From Phoebastria nigripes (taxonomy: Eukaryota; Chordata; Aves; Procellariiformes; Diomedeidae): 64,000 bases of DNA. How positions within the stretch are numbered: position 1 is the first letter of the stretch; every line of letters begins with the position of its first letter. Position numbers and translations under genes: made by a program. The DNA is taken from contig JAYKAV010002475.1 in the NCBI GenBank assembly GCA_035582835.1, positions 151,997 to 215,996 of the forward strand. Direction: 5' to 3'. The notes beneath the pieces are model-generated. The model was given only the letters and a program-made list of their open reading frames with translations. It did no database searches and was not told the origin of the DNA. Positions 53,101 to 64,000 of this stretch are shown here, piece after piece.

Positions 53101-55508
53101 GGCCATGTTTGTTCCTCTGCTTTCTGTTACAGAAAGTGACAGATGTACTGCATTCAGCATGAAATTGTATTGTACACTGATATTCCTTGTATTTTCAAAA
53201 CGTAATAAAACAAGTTGTAGCAACAACTGTGAGCATACAGATTTTCGTTGCCTCTCTGGAATTAAATAATGCAAAATATTATTATCTAACAGTATGTATG
53301 AATATCCCTCAGGAAGATTTAATGATAGAAACATACTAGAACATAGAAAAAATAAAAAAATTGTGGTAAGACAAAGCCAATCTTTTTTAATATTGTAGGA
53401 TACAAAGGGAGTACTGTAGTCATATGCAGATAATACAGTTGGTCAATTCTAGCTCCTTCACCAGTGTTGATGGAAAAACTAAAAATCACAAAAACTACCT
53501 GAAGTTTTCCATTATTTTTATGTCTATCACGATTAAGATCTTCAAAAGTCACTAATTCAGAACTTCAAGGTGATGAAAAACCAATAATCTTTAAGAAGAG
53601 TTTCTTTGCAGCATTCAGGTTTGGCCAAAGTCTTTGAATGCTGATTAGGTTTTTTTCATTTTTTTTCATTGAGGAGCTGTAACAGGTTGTTCTAACTGGA
53701 AGAAGTATCTCTGTAAATGCAGCTTCCTAATGTATAGCCAGGTTCCAAAGAAAGAACTCACCTCTTACCCTTTTAAATTACAAAAATGGTTTGTCTTTCC
53801 TAGTCTAGAAGATAGTTTTCCTTAGAGGGAGTTGTTTTATAGTTTAAAGACCAGAATTTCACTTTTTCTCCCTGCATGTAGCATAAGAAAAGGATTAGAG
53901 ACCAGTTTAGCACTACTGCCTGCACAGTTTTGAGCATTATACCATTTTCTTAAAGGCCACCAGCTGGTAATTTTTCTCAACAGTCCACCTGCAACTGTGG
54001 ACAGCCAAAATGCAGCAAATTCTAAGGAAAAAAGACCACAGAATCTGTTTTTATTTTGGAGGTTTATATGTCTTACTGTACCTCATTACATCTGTGGTTC
54101 TACATTTTCAGTGTTACAGGAACAATATGTCATACCCATGCTAAGAAAACAGCTAAGAAAAGTGTAAGTCTGTTAACTTCTCTGCAACTTAACTAGGCTT
54201 CCCATAGTTCAACTTCAACGTGATTTTTGATCACGGAAGGATAAATGATCTGATAGATTAAAACATATGATGTAATAGTTTCTAAGCAAAAATTTATATT
54301 ATTTATTGTCATTTCTACTCTACATTCCATCCGAAGTTAGCACCAAAAATGACTATTAACTTAACACGGATCTAGTTCAGCTGAAACAACTCTAGAATAC
54401 ATTCTTGATCTCTCACAAAACATTGTGGAACTTTATTTTCTCCAAACGTTAGGAATCTTTCCACCCAAAGGAAGGAAAAGGGAACCTGCAACACAGAACG
54501 TGGAGAATGTGAGACAACTCCAAGGGCTGTTCAAAAGGTCATAAGTGCAGGGGCCATGAGGAGTCACGGGGGAGACTGAAGGCAATTTTAAGAAGTGGTA
54601 TTTCTTTCTAGGGATGGGACAGGCAAGAAAATGAGAATATTTGATGCACAATCCCAACTCCTATCTTGGCCAGAGGAGCTCTTCCTCTCCACTGCTAAAT
54701 GTACACTTTGTGTGTAGTTGGACAAGGCAGATGACTATGGAAAGAAAGAGGGAAAGAGAGACACCGACTGCAAATTCAGACAGGTTGTGAAGATTGGTAC
54801 TGTGCTACTGCTGTGAGCTCCTGGCAGTCATTGAAGCAGACCCCACACTACCCTTCCATGTATTTATAGCTCTGGGTTTCCATACTACCACTTTTACCCC
54901 TCTCAGATATATTCCTCCAGTCCACCTGACACTCCCATAATTTCCTTAATAACTTAATCTCCAGTAGCCAAACAGGAAGAAGACTGGAGATATTTTGACT
55001 TTGGTGGACTATTGTTTAAGCAGAGCCTATATCACTTGCTTATCACATTGGGTCACTCACTGTCCAAGACAGCAAAGGCTATCTGATCTCCTTCTCTCTT
55101 GATTGGGGTCAGAGGGAAGATCATTCCTGAACTCCCTTTGCCACTAAACTACCTGAGCTACCTGAGATTAACTTCCAGAGTAGGCTGAACAGAATCCAGC
55201 TGATCTTCCTCCAACTCATTCAAGCATACAGATGAAAACATCTTTATGTGTTGATGTGAGCAACCACAAAGACAGCCTGGTTAGAAGGGGAAAATTACTG
55301 AACAGAAGAAATTGTCTGCTGAAAAATATTGACAGAGGAAGGTCTGCCAGCCTGAAACTGCAAGCTTGGGGAATAGGTCTGTGAAGCAGAAACATCCTTG
55401 AAAAGTGCACCTGGCCTCTTTGAAGTGCAGCCAGGGTACCTAGAAACCAGAGACATCCTGAGGTACCACTGATAAGCACAAAAACAAGGGACTGTAATGG
55501 CAACTTAT
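47153..55508. other. AT-rich single-copy DNA, no gene seen
   Basis: No recognisable coding sequence. It includes the AT-rich minisatellite near 47.56 kb, poly(A) tracts near 49.14 and 50.2 kb and an N at 49156. The stretch 54.43-55.5 kb is more GC-rich and may contain further retroelement sequence leading up to the putative LTR at 55509, but no landmark was identified. Confidence 0.5.
47561..47605. repeat. Minisatellite with ~10-bp unit (ATAAAATAAC)
   Basis: Four to five imperfect units of the ATAAAATAAC type occur in tandem. Confidence 0.85.
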
Positions 55509-56015
55509 TGTCTGAGAAGGTGGAAAACTATCTGGAAAAATAAAATTGCTCTGAAAGAACAGAAAACGTCATCATCTATTGGATATTACAGGTGAAAAAT
55601 AGAAATTAACAGTATCTATTGGTTGCTTGAAGTAGGATGTCCTACACTCTCTTATACCTCTGTGTTATAAAAAGAACTTAATTTTTATCCAAAATGGAGC
55701 CTCTCTCTCTCTCTGAGAACTTCCTGATCGAATTCCACATGAACCTTCTATGAGATCTTGGACTCTTACTCCAGACTCTATTTCGCAGATCATTTTTGAA
55801 ATGAGACTCTGCCTTTTATTGGTTCAGTCTGTCCTCCCCTCTTTTGGGGATGGTTGGGTCCCCCTCTGGGATTGGTTTGTCCTTTCCCCTTTTGGGATTG
55901 TTTGGCTCCTTCTGAAATCTGTCTAATTCGCTTCATGTTGATATTATATAAATAATACCTATTTGCTATATAACAGTAGAGAAAATGGTTTCAGGAACAA
56001 GAACTGGCTCTGACA
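55509..56015 (+). mobile_element. Putative old solo LTR
   Basis: The candidate starts TGTCTGAGAAGG and ends GGCTCTGACA. It contains a TATA box TTATAAAAAG (55665-55674), a (CT)n tract at 55700-55714 and three degenerate repeats of about 25 bp (55835-55910; CCCCTTTTGGGATTG type). It then has an AT-rich zone and a TG/CA-like end. Flanks CTTAT and CCTAC differ by two transitions and could be a decayed 5-bp duplication. The layout is LTR-like and parts feel familiar from bird retroelements, but family and exact borders are uncertain. Confidence 0.45.
55835..55910. repeat. Three degenerate ~25-bp tandem repeats
   Basis: Units at 55835-55860, 55861-55884 and 55885-55910 share a CCCCT(C/T)T-GGGATTGGTT core. 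Such repeats are common in LTR U3 or U5 regions. Confidence 0.75.
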
Positions 56016-56220
56016 CCTACTGTCATGTAAAAGCCTATGTCAAGACCTTTGAAATTTCTTGTCTTCCAGAAAAGGCTGGACACATCCAGGGTATATATTG
56101 AAAGTGATACTTTTGTTTGTGCTAAATTCTGAACTCTGTCTGGCAATTTGAAGCGTTCATTGTCCTTTTCCTATTCTCTTGTTTTAAAAATTATAAGGCT
56201 CACTTCAGTCTCTTTTTTTT

Positions 56221-56650
56221 GAACTGCCTAAAGCTGCTTGGATGCATTTACAGTTTCAGCTTCCATAACATCATGTGGCAATGAGTTCCACAATTCAACA
56301 GCATATTATTTCAAGAAACCTTCCTTTAAAAAAAAAATCTGTCTCTTATATGAATGAAAGTAGTGATTAATAGTACCTTATTCATCTTTTCCATGCCGCA
56401 TGTATTTATGTAGATTTTTATCATAATTCCCTCAGTTATCTTGGTTTTTAGCTTGAATGGTGTAATGTATTTATTCTCTCATTAGTTCCTATAGAAATGT
56501 CTTTGAACATCCTCTCTCCTTTTTCTAGATTTTTGATACATAGGGCAGGGTAGAGACAGAGTTACATGCAATATGATAATGACCAGATATATCATCAGGT
56601 ATTTAAATTGCAAAACTATATTTTCATTCTGTCTTTATTTACTTCCAAAT
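56221..56650 (-). mobile_element. Ancient CR1-type LINE fragment
   Basis: In reverse complement this follows the ORF2 C-terminal region of an old CR1 lineage also found in turtles. Recognisable plus-strand blocks are CATGTGGCAATGAGTTCCAC (56272-56291), the following AAACCTTCC, a TTTTTATCATAATTCC block and AGAGTTACATGCAATATG. Divergence and indels are heavy. The family probably also gave the fragment at 14758-14850. Confidence 0.7.
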
Positions 56651-58362
56651 AAAGGAGAATATTTGATTTCCCTTTGCCTATTTGCCTGTGATTGGAGCCA
56701 CTGGAACNGACAAAGCTGATTCCAAGTGCTCTTCTGTGCGTGGCTATAGCTAGTTGTCTTCTTCCTAATCGTAAACTTAACAGATAATTCAACCAGGTGC
56801 TAAGCGCTGTGGTCTGATCTGGCAAACTAACTTTAAACTCTAGACTATGTCTGAATATTTAATTGGATTAAAACCTGTCTTAAGCAGATTTGAACACACA
56901 ATGCATTAATTTTAGACATTTTTTATTTATTCACAGAATTACCAGGCTATAAATAATCTCAACATTCTCAGTGTTGAGTGTTGTGGATGTTCTTATTTTT
57001 CCTAATATCTTTGCAAAAAGCCTACTGAAAGCTCCATTAGAGACTAACTTGGTGTCATTTAATCAGGTCTTTTCAGCTACATATCTCACAGCTATCACAC
57101 TGACAAAACATGCTCTTTGAGGAGCTTTGATTCTGTGAGACACTGAATACCCTTAATTTAGCATCTGCCAGGTTCAGGTGGCTGTGTATGTAATAGGGAG
57201 CGTACCTATCTACCAAACTTCTCAAATGTATTCTGTTCTGAGATGTGCTGATTTTCATTTTCTAAGAGGAAGAATACTATGTTAAAATACTGGTTTAATT
57301 AGAACAGAACCACCATATTTTCAGAAACCTGGCAATACAATGGTATCCTATGATTTCACTTTCTATGCTGCTGCATTCACTTGAAATATATTAATGATTA
57401 TCACCTAAAAGGCTGAAGCCTTTCATCAACTATCAGTAAATATATCTTAAAAAAGAAAGTAGATACACATGCAGCATGAAGAAGAAAAGGCAATGAAATT
57501 CAAGATTAGTGTGATTTAACATGAACGACACTACTTTATGGTTATATTTTTACTGAAAAACTACATTAATTTGTAACAATATTAAAAATTAGGAATTAAC
57601 ATCAGCCTAAGCCAGTTTACATTTTGGTTCTCTAAAGGATAGAGGGAGAAAAGTGTCTTTTCTTTATTTCTTCTCTTTATTTAGTGACTTTTCTGTGACC
57701 ACCATACATTCTGAAAAATAGTAATTTTGTACATTGTCAAATCATTATGCAGTTCATCCCAGTGGAGGAAAACTAAATACATAGGCCAGACACTATAATA
57801 AACTTTTGGAAAAAAGGAAACAGATATAACACAATGTTTCCAATGTTCCCATTTTAACCTAGCAAAAGAATCCATTGTATTTTGAGTATTCTGTGTCAAA
57901 TTTTCAGGTAGTATGATCAAAGTACTAAGTTCTACACAGCCTTCCCATCCATAATGGGATGTTCCTATATCCACAAAGGTGAAGGTAAAGCATACATGGA
58001 CTCTGTTTGAATATATATATATTATGTCTCTCCAACAACTTAGGTAAAAGAAATGTGTGCTCTAGAAAAGACAGTGCTTTACCTAAACACATTCCTCAAG
58101 GTTAGTATCTTGATAAGGAGGAGTTCTTTGAAAAGCTGCTTCTATTTCCAGATCTCCTTGTCCTCATAGGATGTCCTTTTCACATCATAGTTGAACCTAC
58201 ATGCAGTGATCTACCTATATTTTCATATATTCAAGCACCTGATAACAAAATGGTAAGGAGAAGATTAGTCCAAACATCTTTCATAGGATCCTCGATGCTG
58301 TTGTTTTTTTAAGACACTGAATAACGAGAGAAGAAAGCAGCCAAATCCACAGGTGACTTAGG

Positions 58363-58410
58363 TGATTATTAAACAGGTTTCATTTATGATTATTAAACAG
58401 GATTCATTTA
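58363..58410. repeat. 24-bp tandem duplication
   Basis: Two 24-bp units begin TGATTATTAAACAGG and end TCATTTA, with one mismatch. Confidence 0.92.
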
Positions 58411-59879
58411 CCAATTCTACTACTCTTATCTTTTTAAGTCAGTCTTTATTGTGCTCAGATCCCTAACACTAAATATTTTTTCTTATCTATTATCTGCAAT
58501 GTTCATTTAAAATTCAGGTTCTTTCAGTATGGGCTGCTTCTTACTATGTTTTAGTTCTGTACTTAACAAAATGTGGCTCTGATCTTACACTTGGGACCTC
58601 TCATTGCCGCCATAACACAAGTGGATAATAATAAAAATAATGTATTCTACTACACGTTTAATAGAAAAGAAATTATGCAGACAATTGCTAATATTTTGTT
58701 TTCTTATGTCAGAATATACAATCGGGATTTCTTACTTTTTAATGTACAATAAAATTCTGCTTTTAATAGGACCGTCATGGAGTTTTTCAAGTAAGATAAC
58801 TTTTTATTATCTTTTCCATGATCATTTTAAAATTCAGGATTGATACCTCCCTGTATCCCTGTATCCTGTATATTTCTGTTGTGTTTGAGTACTCATACAG
58901 TCCACAGAAATGTCTTCAAGAAGAATTAAGGTATTTTAAGTTAGCAAGACATTGAACATTCAGCTTGTCCTTCAGAGACAGCTGTATAATGCCTATCTTC
59001 AGCTTAATTTACCATAATTTTCCTTCTTTAACCCAAAGACATGGGGAAATAGTGATTACTCAAAGCTTTTCTGAAGTTTGGAAAGTTGATGTAATTCCTA
59101 AATCATAGTTTAGGGCAAAGCTACATGACAAATGCAGTTTATCACATTGTTCTGCAATTTATCATTAGGATATTTTCACATAAATCTGGACCATATATCA
59201 ATATAATTCTAAGCAGACGTTTTTGTTTGAGTCCACCAAATCCATTTTATATACAACTTAAGTTGGCCCCTGCAGCCCTTTATGAAGCAGTGATCTTGAT
59301 CACATCACGCTGTGTCATGTGAGATGGCTGCTGAACTTTTTTTCAGGATGACAGAAATAGTCTACACCAACATAATAGTTTTCTTCCTGTTATGCTTTCC
59401 AGTGCTGCAAAAACCTGTAATGCTGTAAGATGTAATCTGTCATAGTACACTAAAACATGAGGAAAGTGTCATATGCAAAGCTAACTCACAATCCTTTAAA
59501 AGTCTTTAATTATAGTCAATCCTACTGGATACGTATTTAGAAAAAAAAAAAAAAAAACAACAAAACAACTATTATGGATTGAATAAAAAAATCTATGTTT
59601 AAAATCTGCATTTGTAGGGAGAATTTAAAGAAACAAGCATAGAAACAAATCATAAAGTGGTGTATGTTTGGAATAATAAAATAAGTGCAGCAACATGCTA
59701 TGACAAAAATCATCAATATTAATCCTAAATAGTTTTGATACAATTTTTTCTAACAGAACATTCAAGTCACTAAGGATGGGTTTCAGCATCTTATTAACTA
59801 CCATCTAGTGTATGCACAAACAAAAACAGTGACTAAGTGTTTGCAATCAAATTCAATTTTTAAAAGTGGCATAGATACA

Positions 59880-60005
59880 GTGGGCAGATTGTAAAATGTG
59901 CTTGGGTGCCTAACAATGCAGTTTTTATAAAGACTTTTAAAATGTCTTGATACTTAACTCCCATTGGTTTCATACAGCAATAGAGACTTATAAATCAGTG
60001 TGGTA
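59880..60005. repeat. Possible ancient amniote interspersed repeat
   Basis: GGGTGCCTAACAATGCAG and ACTTAACTCCCATTGGTTTCA resemble an old repeat of reptiles and birds with the phrase TAGGTGCCTAACTCCCATTGA. I recall this only as a nonautonomous DNA-transposon-like sequence. The match is short and diverged. Confidence 0.35.
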
Positions 60006-61213
60006 TCTGTTTGTGCCATGATGATCTGGAAGAAGTCTAAACACTAGGCACACAGGAAAAATATACCCATGTAAGTGAATAGATACAAATTTTAAAATTA
60101 CTACTTCCTTTCCTTTTTCATTCCTGTTCCCGCTAAAATAAATTTTTAATTTCATTTGCTAACATAGATAAAACAATGTGTCATTTAACACAGTAAATCA
60201 CACCTGATTAGCAGAATCCAATGCAAGGAAAAAATTAACACAGCTACACTGAAGCAAAATTGCTTATGAATTTGGACACTAAATTCATGTAATTTTAAAA
60301 TGAAAGTGAAATCTGTACATAAATGTTGAGTGATTAAGTCAATGGAATCAGTTAAAGCATCTGCTGACTGACTTACAGGCAGAATCATGACCGCAAGGCT
60401 GGTCACAGGATGATTTCTTTACAAATCGTAATTCATGAATATTTTTCAACAGTCTGCATGCTACACCTAACTTTTCGAAATAAAATTTTCTGAGCTGCCT
60501 TTAGAAAAAAGAGAACAGCATGTATAAATTTTATATATAAATACCTAAATCAGTATATCCAAACTTAGCATTTAGTAGCTGTGTTTCAGCCCAGTTCAGC
60601 TTTTTCTTTTTGATCTTCCCTAAGTGGTATTAAACAAAATCTTTCTGTCAGCACAGTGTATTTGCCTCTATATTACAAGATCTAACTGTTGAAACATAGA
60701 TAGAAAAGAAATACTAAGTCAACAATGTGGTCTGAAATGTGGAAATGATGAAAGAAAAATTCCACTCTAACAGTGACATTTCCCAGTAGTGTGCATGGAA
60801 AAATAGGACAAATGCGGGGAAAGGTTAACTGAACCTGGATCCTGCATATGTATTCTGGCNTTATCCAATTGAATTATAATTTAATATTACCAACATCATA
60901 TCATATTCAAATCTCTTAACTTTGTTTTTTTCTTTCTTTAAACATTTTGAAACTTGGAATATATTTAGTGCCCAAATAAATTAGAATAATTAGCACTGAA
61001 TTCTGTTTAATTATCTATATTTTTTTGTGATTTCAGAATATAATACTTTTCTCTCTGCAATTGTAGAGGGTGTCCCCCCTCAAAAAAATAAGAAATTTTG
61101 CTGTTCCCCATGCTACATGAGGGGAAAAGGAGGAAGGAGCAGCAGAGAGAAACAGCTATGTACTGGCTGTGTTCTGGCCTTAAGACGTACAGCTTATTGT
61201 TAACTTTGCTCTT

Positions 61214-61233
61214 CCCCCCCCCCCCCCCCCCCC
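61214..61233. repeat. Poly(C), 20 bases
   Basis: An uninterrupted C run lies in otherwise AT-rich DNA. Long G/C homopolymers are rare in vertebrate sequence. On the opposite strand this is G20, capable of quadruplex formation. Confidence 0.95.
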
Positions 61234-62378
61234 AAGACAGGCACAGTGACTTCATTTTAAGACCTTCAGTGCTCCGAACTTCAAAACCTCAGGCCATATT
61301 ATTTAGCTAAATACAGATTCAGTGAAATATTTGATTGTAAACATCTGAACTGGAGTATAGAAACAATAACTTCGAAATCTAATATCTTGTATCCAATATA
61401 TCAACCTTTTTGCAATTATTATTTCAGGAAGGGCTGAACAGGACAGATTTGCCAAAAATAGAACCTATTTAGTAGATATTGGTTAAAGAATATTCTTCCA
61501 CAAGTTAAAAGCAATGAAACTAACATGGATGTGCACAGGAAAACTATGCCAGTTTAAAATCAATATTCTGGATTTCGACACGTTACTTCCACAGAAAGTA
61601 ATTCAGTTTAGGTTTATTCCCTGTAGTTCTTTAAAGTTACATTTAAAAAGTTTAAAGTCACAGTTTAAAACATTCAATGCTTGCAAAAGTAACTAAATTT
61701 AAAGCCTGTTGAAGTAAATATTGTCCCGGATTTATTTTTTTTTCTGAACCTTGTGTTTTTGTCTTACAGTATGTACAAATCATATGAGGGTTTCACATCA
61801 GTACAAGCACTGTAAGGTACTTCAAAACATGCCAAATGCATTACCAATTCCCTGCCCCCCCCCGTACTTACATTGACAGGTTTGCAGGTATTATCTAACT
61901 CTTTTTTTTTTAAATTGGGGATAATATCTATCAAATTGTTTTTCAAATGATCTAGATACCAGGTTGCCTGTTGAAATACATGATTTACATACAAGTTGGT
62001 TGGCAAAATCCAGCTATCTTCCAATTCAGACACTAAATTGGATCTGTTCTAGGAACAGCTTTGAGATGGATAAAAGTGGAAATAGAAGATACTGAATTTC
62101 TTTAGGTGTTAATATATACAAATCATATTATAAGAAAGTGGGCTAATAGTAAATCAAATTAGTCTAGAAATTACNGCAAAATGGTTGTTCAGCTGATATC
62201 AAGATACAACAACTTATAAGCATGATAAGATTTCAGAAGATACTGTATAGCTTGTCTAACTGGCTGCCCATCAAAATAACAAGGTATTAACCCAGTAGTC
62301 TGTATTTGCACCTAGACTAGTAAATGTCAAAATGAAAGCATGGATGCTTTGTAACTTTAAAGAAACGCAAAGAAAAAA

Positions 62379-62522
62379 TTATTATCTGCATTCAACAGAT
62401 GGAGAAACTCTTCCAAAGAGATGGAAAATAACTTGCCTATGTCAATTGGCAGTCCAGTCTCCATAACAGGAATTAAAACCTGTCTCAGGTAAGTTGCTAT
62501 CCTCTAAACTACACAATACTGA
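62379..62522 (-). mobile_element. MIR-type SINE relic
   Basis: The plus strand follows the reverse complement of the MIR consensus along its length. It has TTATTATCTGCATTCAACAG, GATGGAGAAACT, AACTTGCC...GTCA, GGCAG, GGAATTAAAACC and finally CCTCTAAACTACACAATACT at the tRNA-derived end. Order and spacing are kept with many substitutions, as expected of an element active before amniote lineages split. MIR copies are abundant in mammals but scarce in birds. Confidence 0.8.
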
Positions 62523-63284
62523 ACTATTAAAGAAGAAAAACCTATCCTGACACCATTTTTTACAGCCTACATCCTGGGAACAATAGTTTTCCTCTTTAGC
62601 CTTCTTTCAGAAATAAACAGCAGACCCAAATGCAAAGTTCAGCTTCTGCTTTTACAGACTTTAATAGTTTTTGATTGCTGATGCACATACTTTGCTCATT
62701 ATAAATTAAACAAGGGAGACAGATTTCTACCTGAAGCAGCATGTCTGTCAAATGTGTGGTTAGCATGGTGTTTTTCATAAAATTCTGCTATGGATGGCTA
62801 ACATGCTGATTAATGGATTTTAAGGACGAGGCTGCAGTTTTGAAGGATAAGTACTCTTTCTAATTTAGCAACCAAAAAATTGTAAAGATTTTTTCCTCCT
62901 GTAGATGTATGCACATCTATTTAGAGTTGGTATATTAATAAATGACAACTGCTACAGAAAGTAGTCTAGCATTAAATTAAATACATTTCATGACCTGCTC
63001 GCTCAAAATGCATTATCTTTTAATATATTATGCATGCAAATATAAAGACACTACGTAAATGACAATCTTTAAGTCCCGTGCAAAAATCAAAGCCTATTTG
63101 TCTGATGAGTTAAAATAACCTTGAATTATTTATAAAAANTTACTGTTTGATAATATTATAGTATCATGTAACTGTTTTAGCACTCAAAAGTCTTTTCTTT
63201 AAAGAAAAAGAAAGCACAAAGGCTGCTTGACTATCCATCAGAAATTATCAACAAAGGATAATTAGGATATTTTAGTGCAAATTA
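62523..63284. other. AT-rich DNA, no gene seen
   Basis: Nothing recognised. An N lies at 63139. Confidence 0.5.
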
Positions 63285-63780
63285 TAGGACCAATAACAGA
63301 AAACAAGTCTGGAAGGGACTTTTTAAGACACTCCTTGCCCTAGGACATAATAATTATATAATCCATGCTTTTAAAATCTTTTTGTTACAGGTCTTAAATT
63401 ATGCAGTTTCTACAACCTGCACAATATATACTCACCATTGAAGCTATATTTATTGTCTAATTGAAATCTCACATATAATCTCATTACTTCTTCTAGCCAC
63501 CATGGACAGGAAAAATCAGCTTATTCTTTTTGGAGCAGGCTACCAGGTTTTTGGAGAGTGTTATCAGTTCCTATCCAACTCTTCTCTTGGATAACGTTAA
63601 CTCCAGGTGTTTCAATCTCTTTTCATTGATTAAGTTTTCCGGAGTTTTCCAGAGTTCTAAACTTCTTTCTTGTGTTTCTCTAGGCTTTCCAAACATCTTA
63701 CCTTTTCCCTAGAGATCGATTTCCAGAGGTTATGTCAGTACTTCATCTATCAAGACAGCTATTCCTTACTGTGTATTTCT
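63285..63780 (-). mobile_element. Ancient CR1 LINE fragment, ORF2 end and 3' part
   Basis: In reverse complement this resembles an old CR1. The plus strand shows a degenerate 3' end (GTCTGGAAGGGACTTTTTAAGA near 63308) and GCCCTAGGACATAATAATTA. It then shows the region equivalent to CTAGCCACCATGGACAGGAA (about 63494-63513), GAGAGTGTTATCAGTTCC and GTGTTTCAATCTCTTTTC. Many indels break any reading frame. Confidence 0.65.
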
Positions 63781-64000
63781 GGAACTTTTTATTCCTAAAT
63801 GTAATTTTTTTAAAAATGTATTTATGCTAAAGAACAACATTATATAGGCTAAGTCCAACATTTGCTACAGTACTTTAATCCTGCATTGAACATTACTGAA
63901 ACCCCTCCAAGTATGGTGAAACATGTAAAAACTTTTTTTTCTTCCTAATTGTTGGTTAATTGTAGAACATTTTTTGATCTATGGCAACTTCACTGTTCTT

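Larger units (their letters stand above)
56651..62378. other. AT-rich single-copy DNA, no gene seen
   Basis: No recognisable coding sequence. N positions are at 56708, 60860 and 62175. Contents listed separately are a 24-bp duplication, a possible ancient repeat near 59.9 kb and a poly(C) tract. Confidence 0.55.

Overview
The window looks like bird nuclear DNA from a draft assembly. It is AT-rich and gene-poor, with short scattered ORFs and nine isolated single N positions. The repeats are the avian set: CR1 LINE fragments, several ending in the CR1 3' octamer-like microsatellite (ATTCTATG type), and solo LTRs of endogenous retroviruses whose ends I recognise from many bird genomes. Nothing bacterial is present: no operons, no RNA operons and no CRISPR. 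I found no intact protein-coding gene. Most of the sequence is intergenic or intronic single-copy DNA whose host gene, if any, cannot be named.

Region by region: 1-6775 is AT-rich single-copy DNA with a short tandem duplication and a possible regulatory element, followed by an old CR1 scrap (about 6776-6885). The most informative locus is 8308-12015, a decayed copy of TOPORS, an arginine/serine-rich RING E3 ubiquitin/SUMO ligase. It has premature stops, frameshifts, a large internal deletion, lost RING zinc ligands and an (AAAAAG)n expansion at the end. It is split after about 27 codons by a CR1 fragment (8396-8885) and a minus-strand solo LTR (8886-9479). A good splice acceptor sits immediately before its first methionine, so this looks like a DNA-level duplicate or a decaying sex-chromosome counterpart rather than a processed retrocopy. 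A GC-richer unidentified block follows (12.45-13.4 kb), then an old CR1 scrap near 14.8 kb.

From 15 to 46 kb the sequence is mainly AT-rich single-copy DNA. It contains a second minus-strand solo LTR (22221-22947), a well-delimited plus-strand solo LTR with 5-bp target duplications (31346-32105), simple repeats, and a CR1 with an internal deletion (43694-43800). A younger CR1 copy covers 46235-47152.

From 47 to 64 kb there is a putative LTR (55509-56015), two ancient CR1 fragments (about 56221-56650 and 63285-63780), and a MIR-type SINE relic (62379-62522), an old amniote element that is rare in birds.

No genes here can be said to work together. The interest lies in the history: a dead TOPORS copy, nested transposon insertion, and layers of transposons of different ages.
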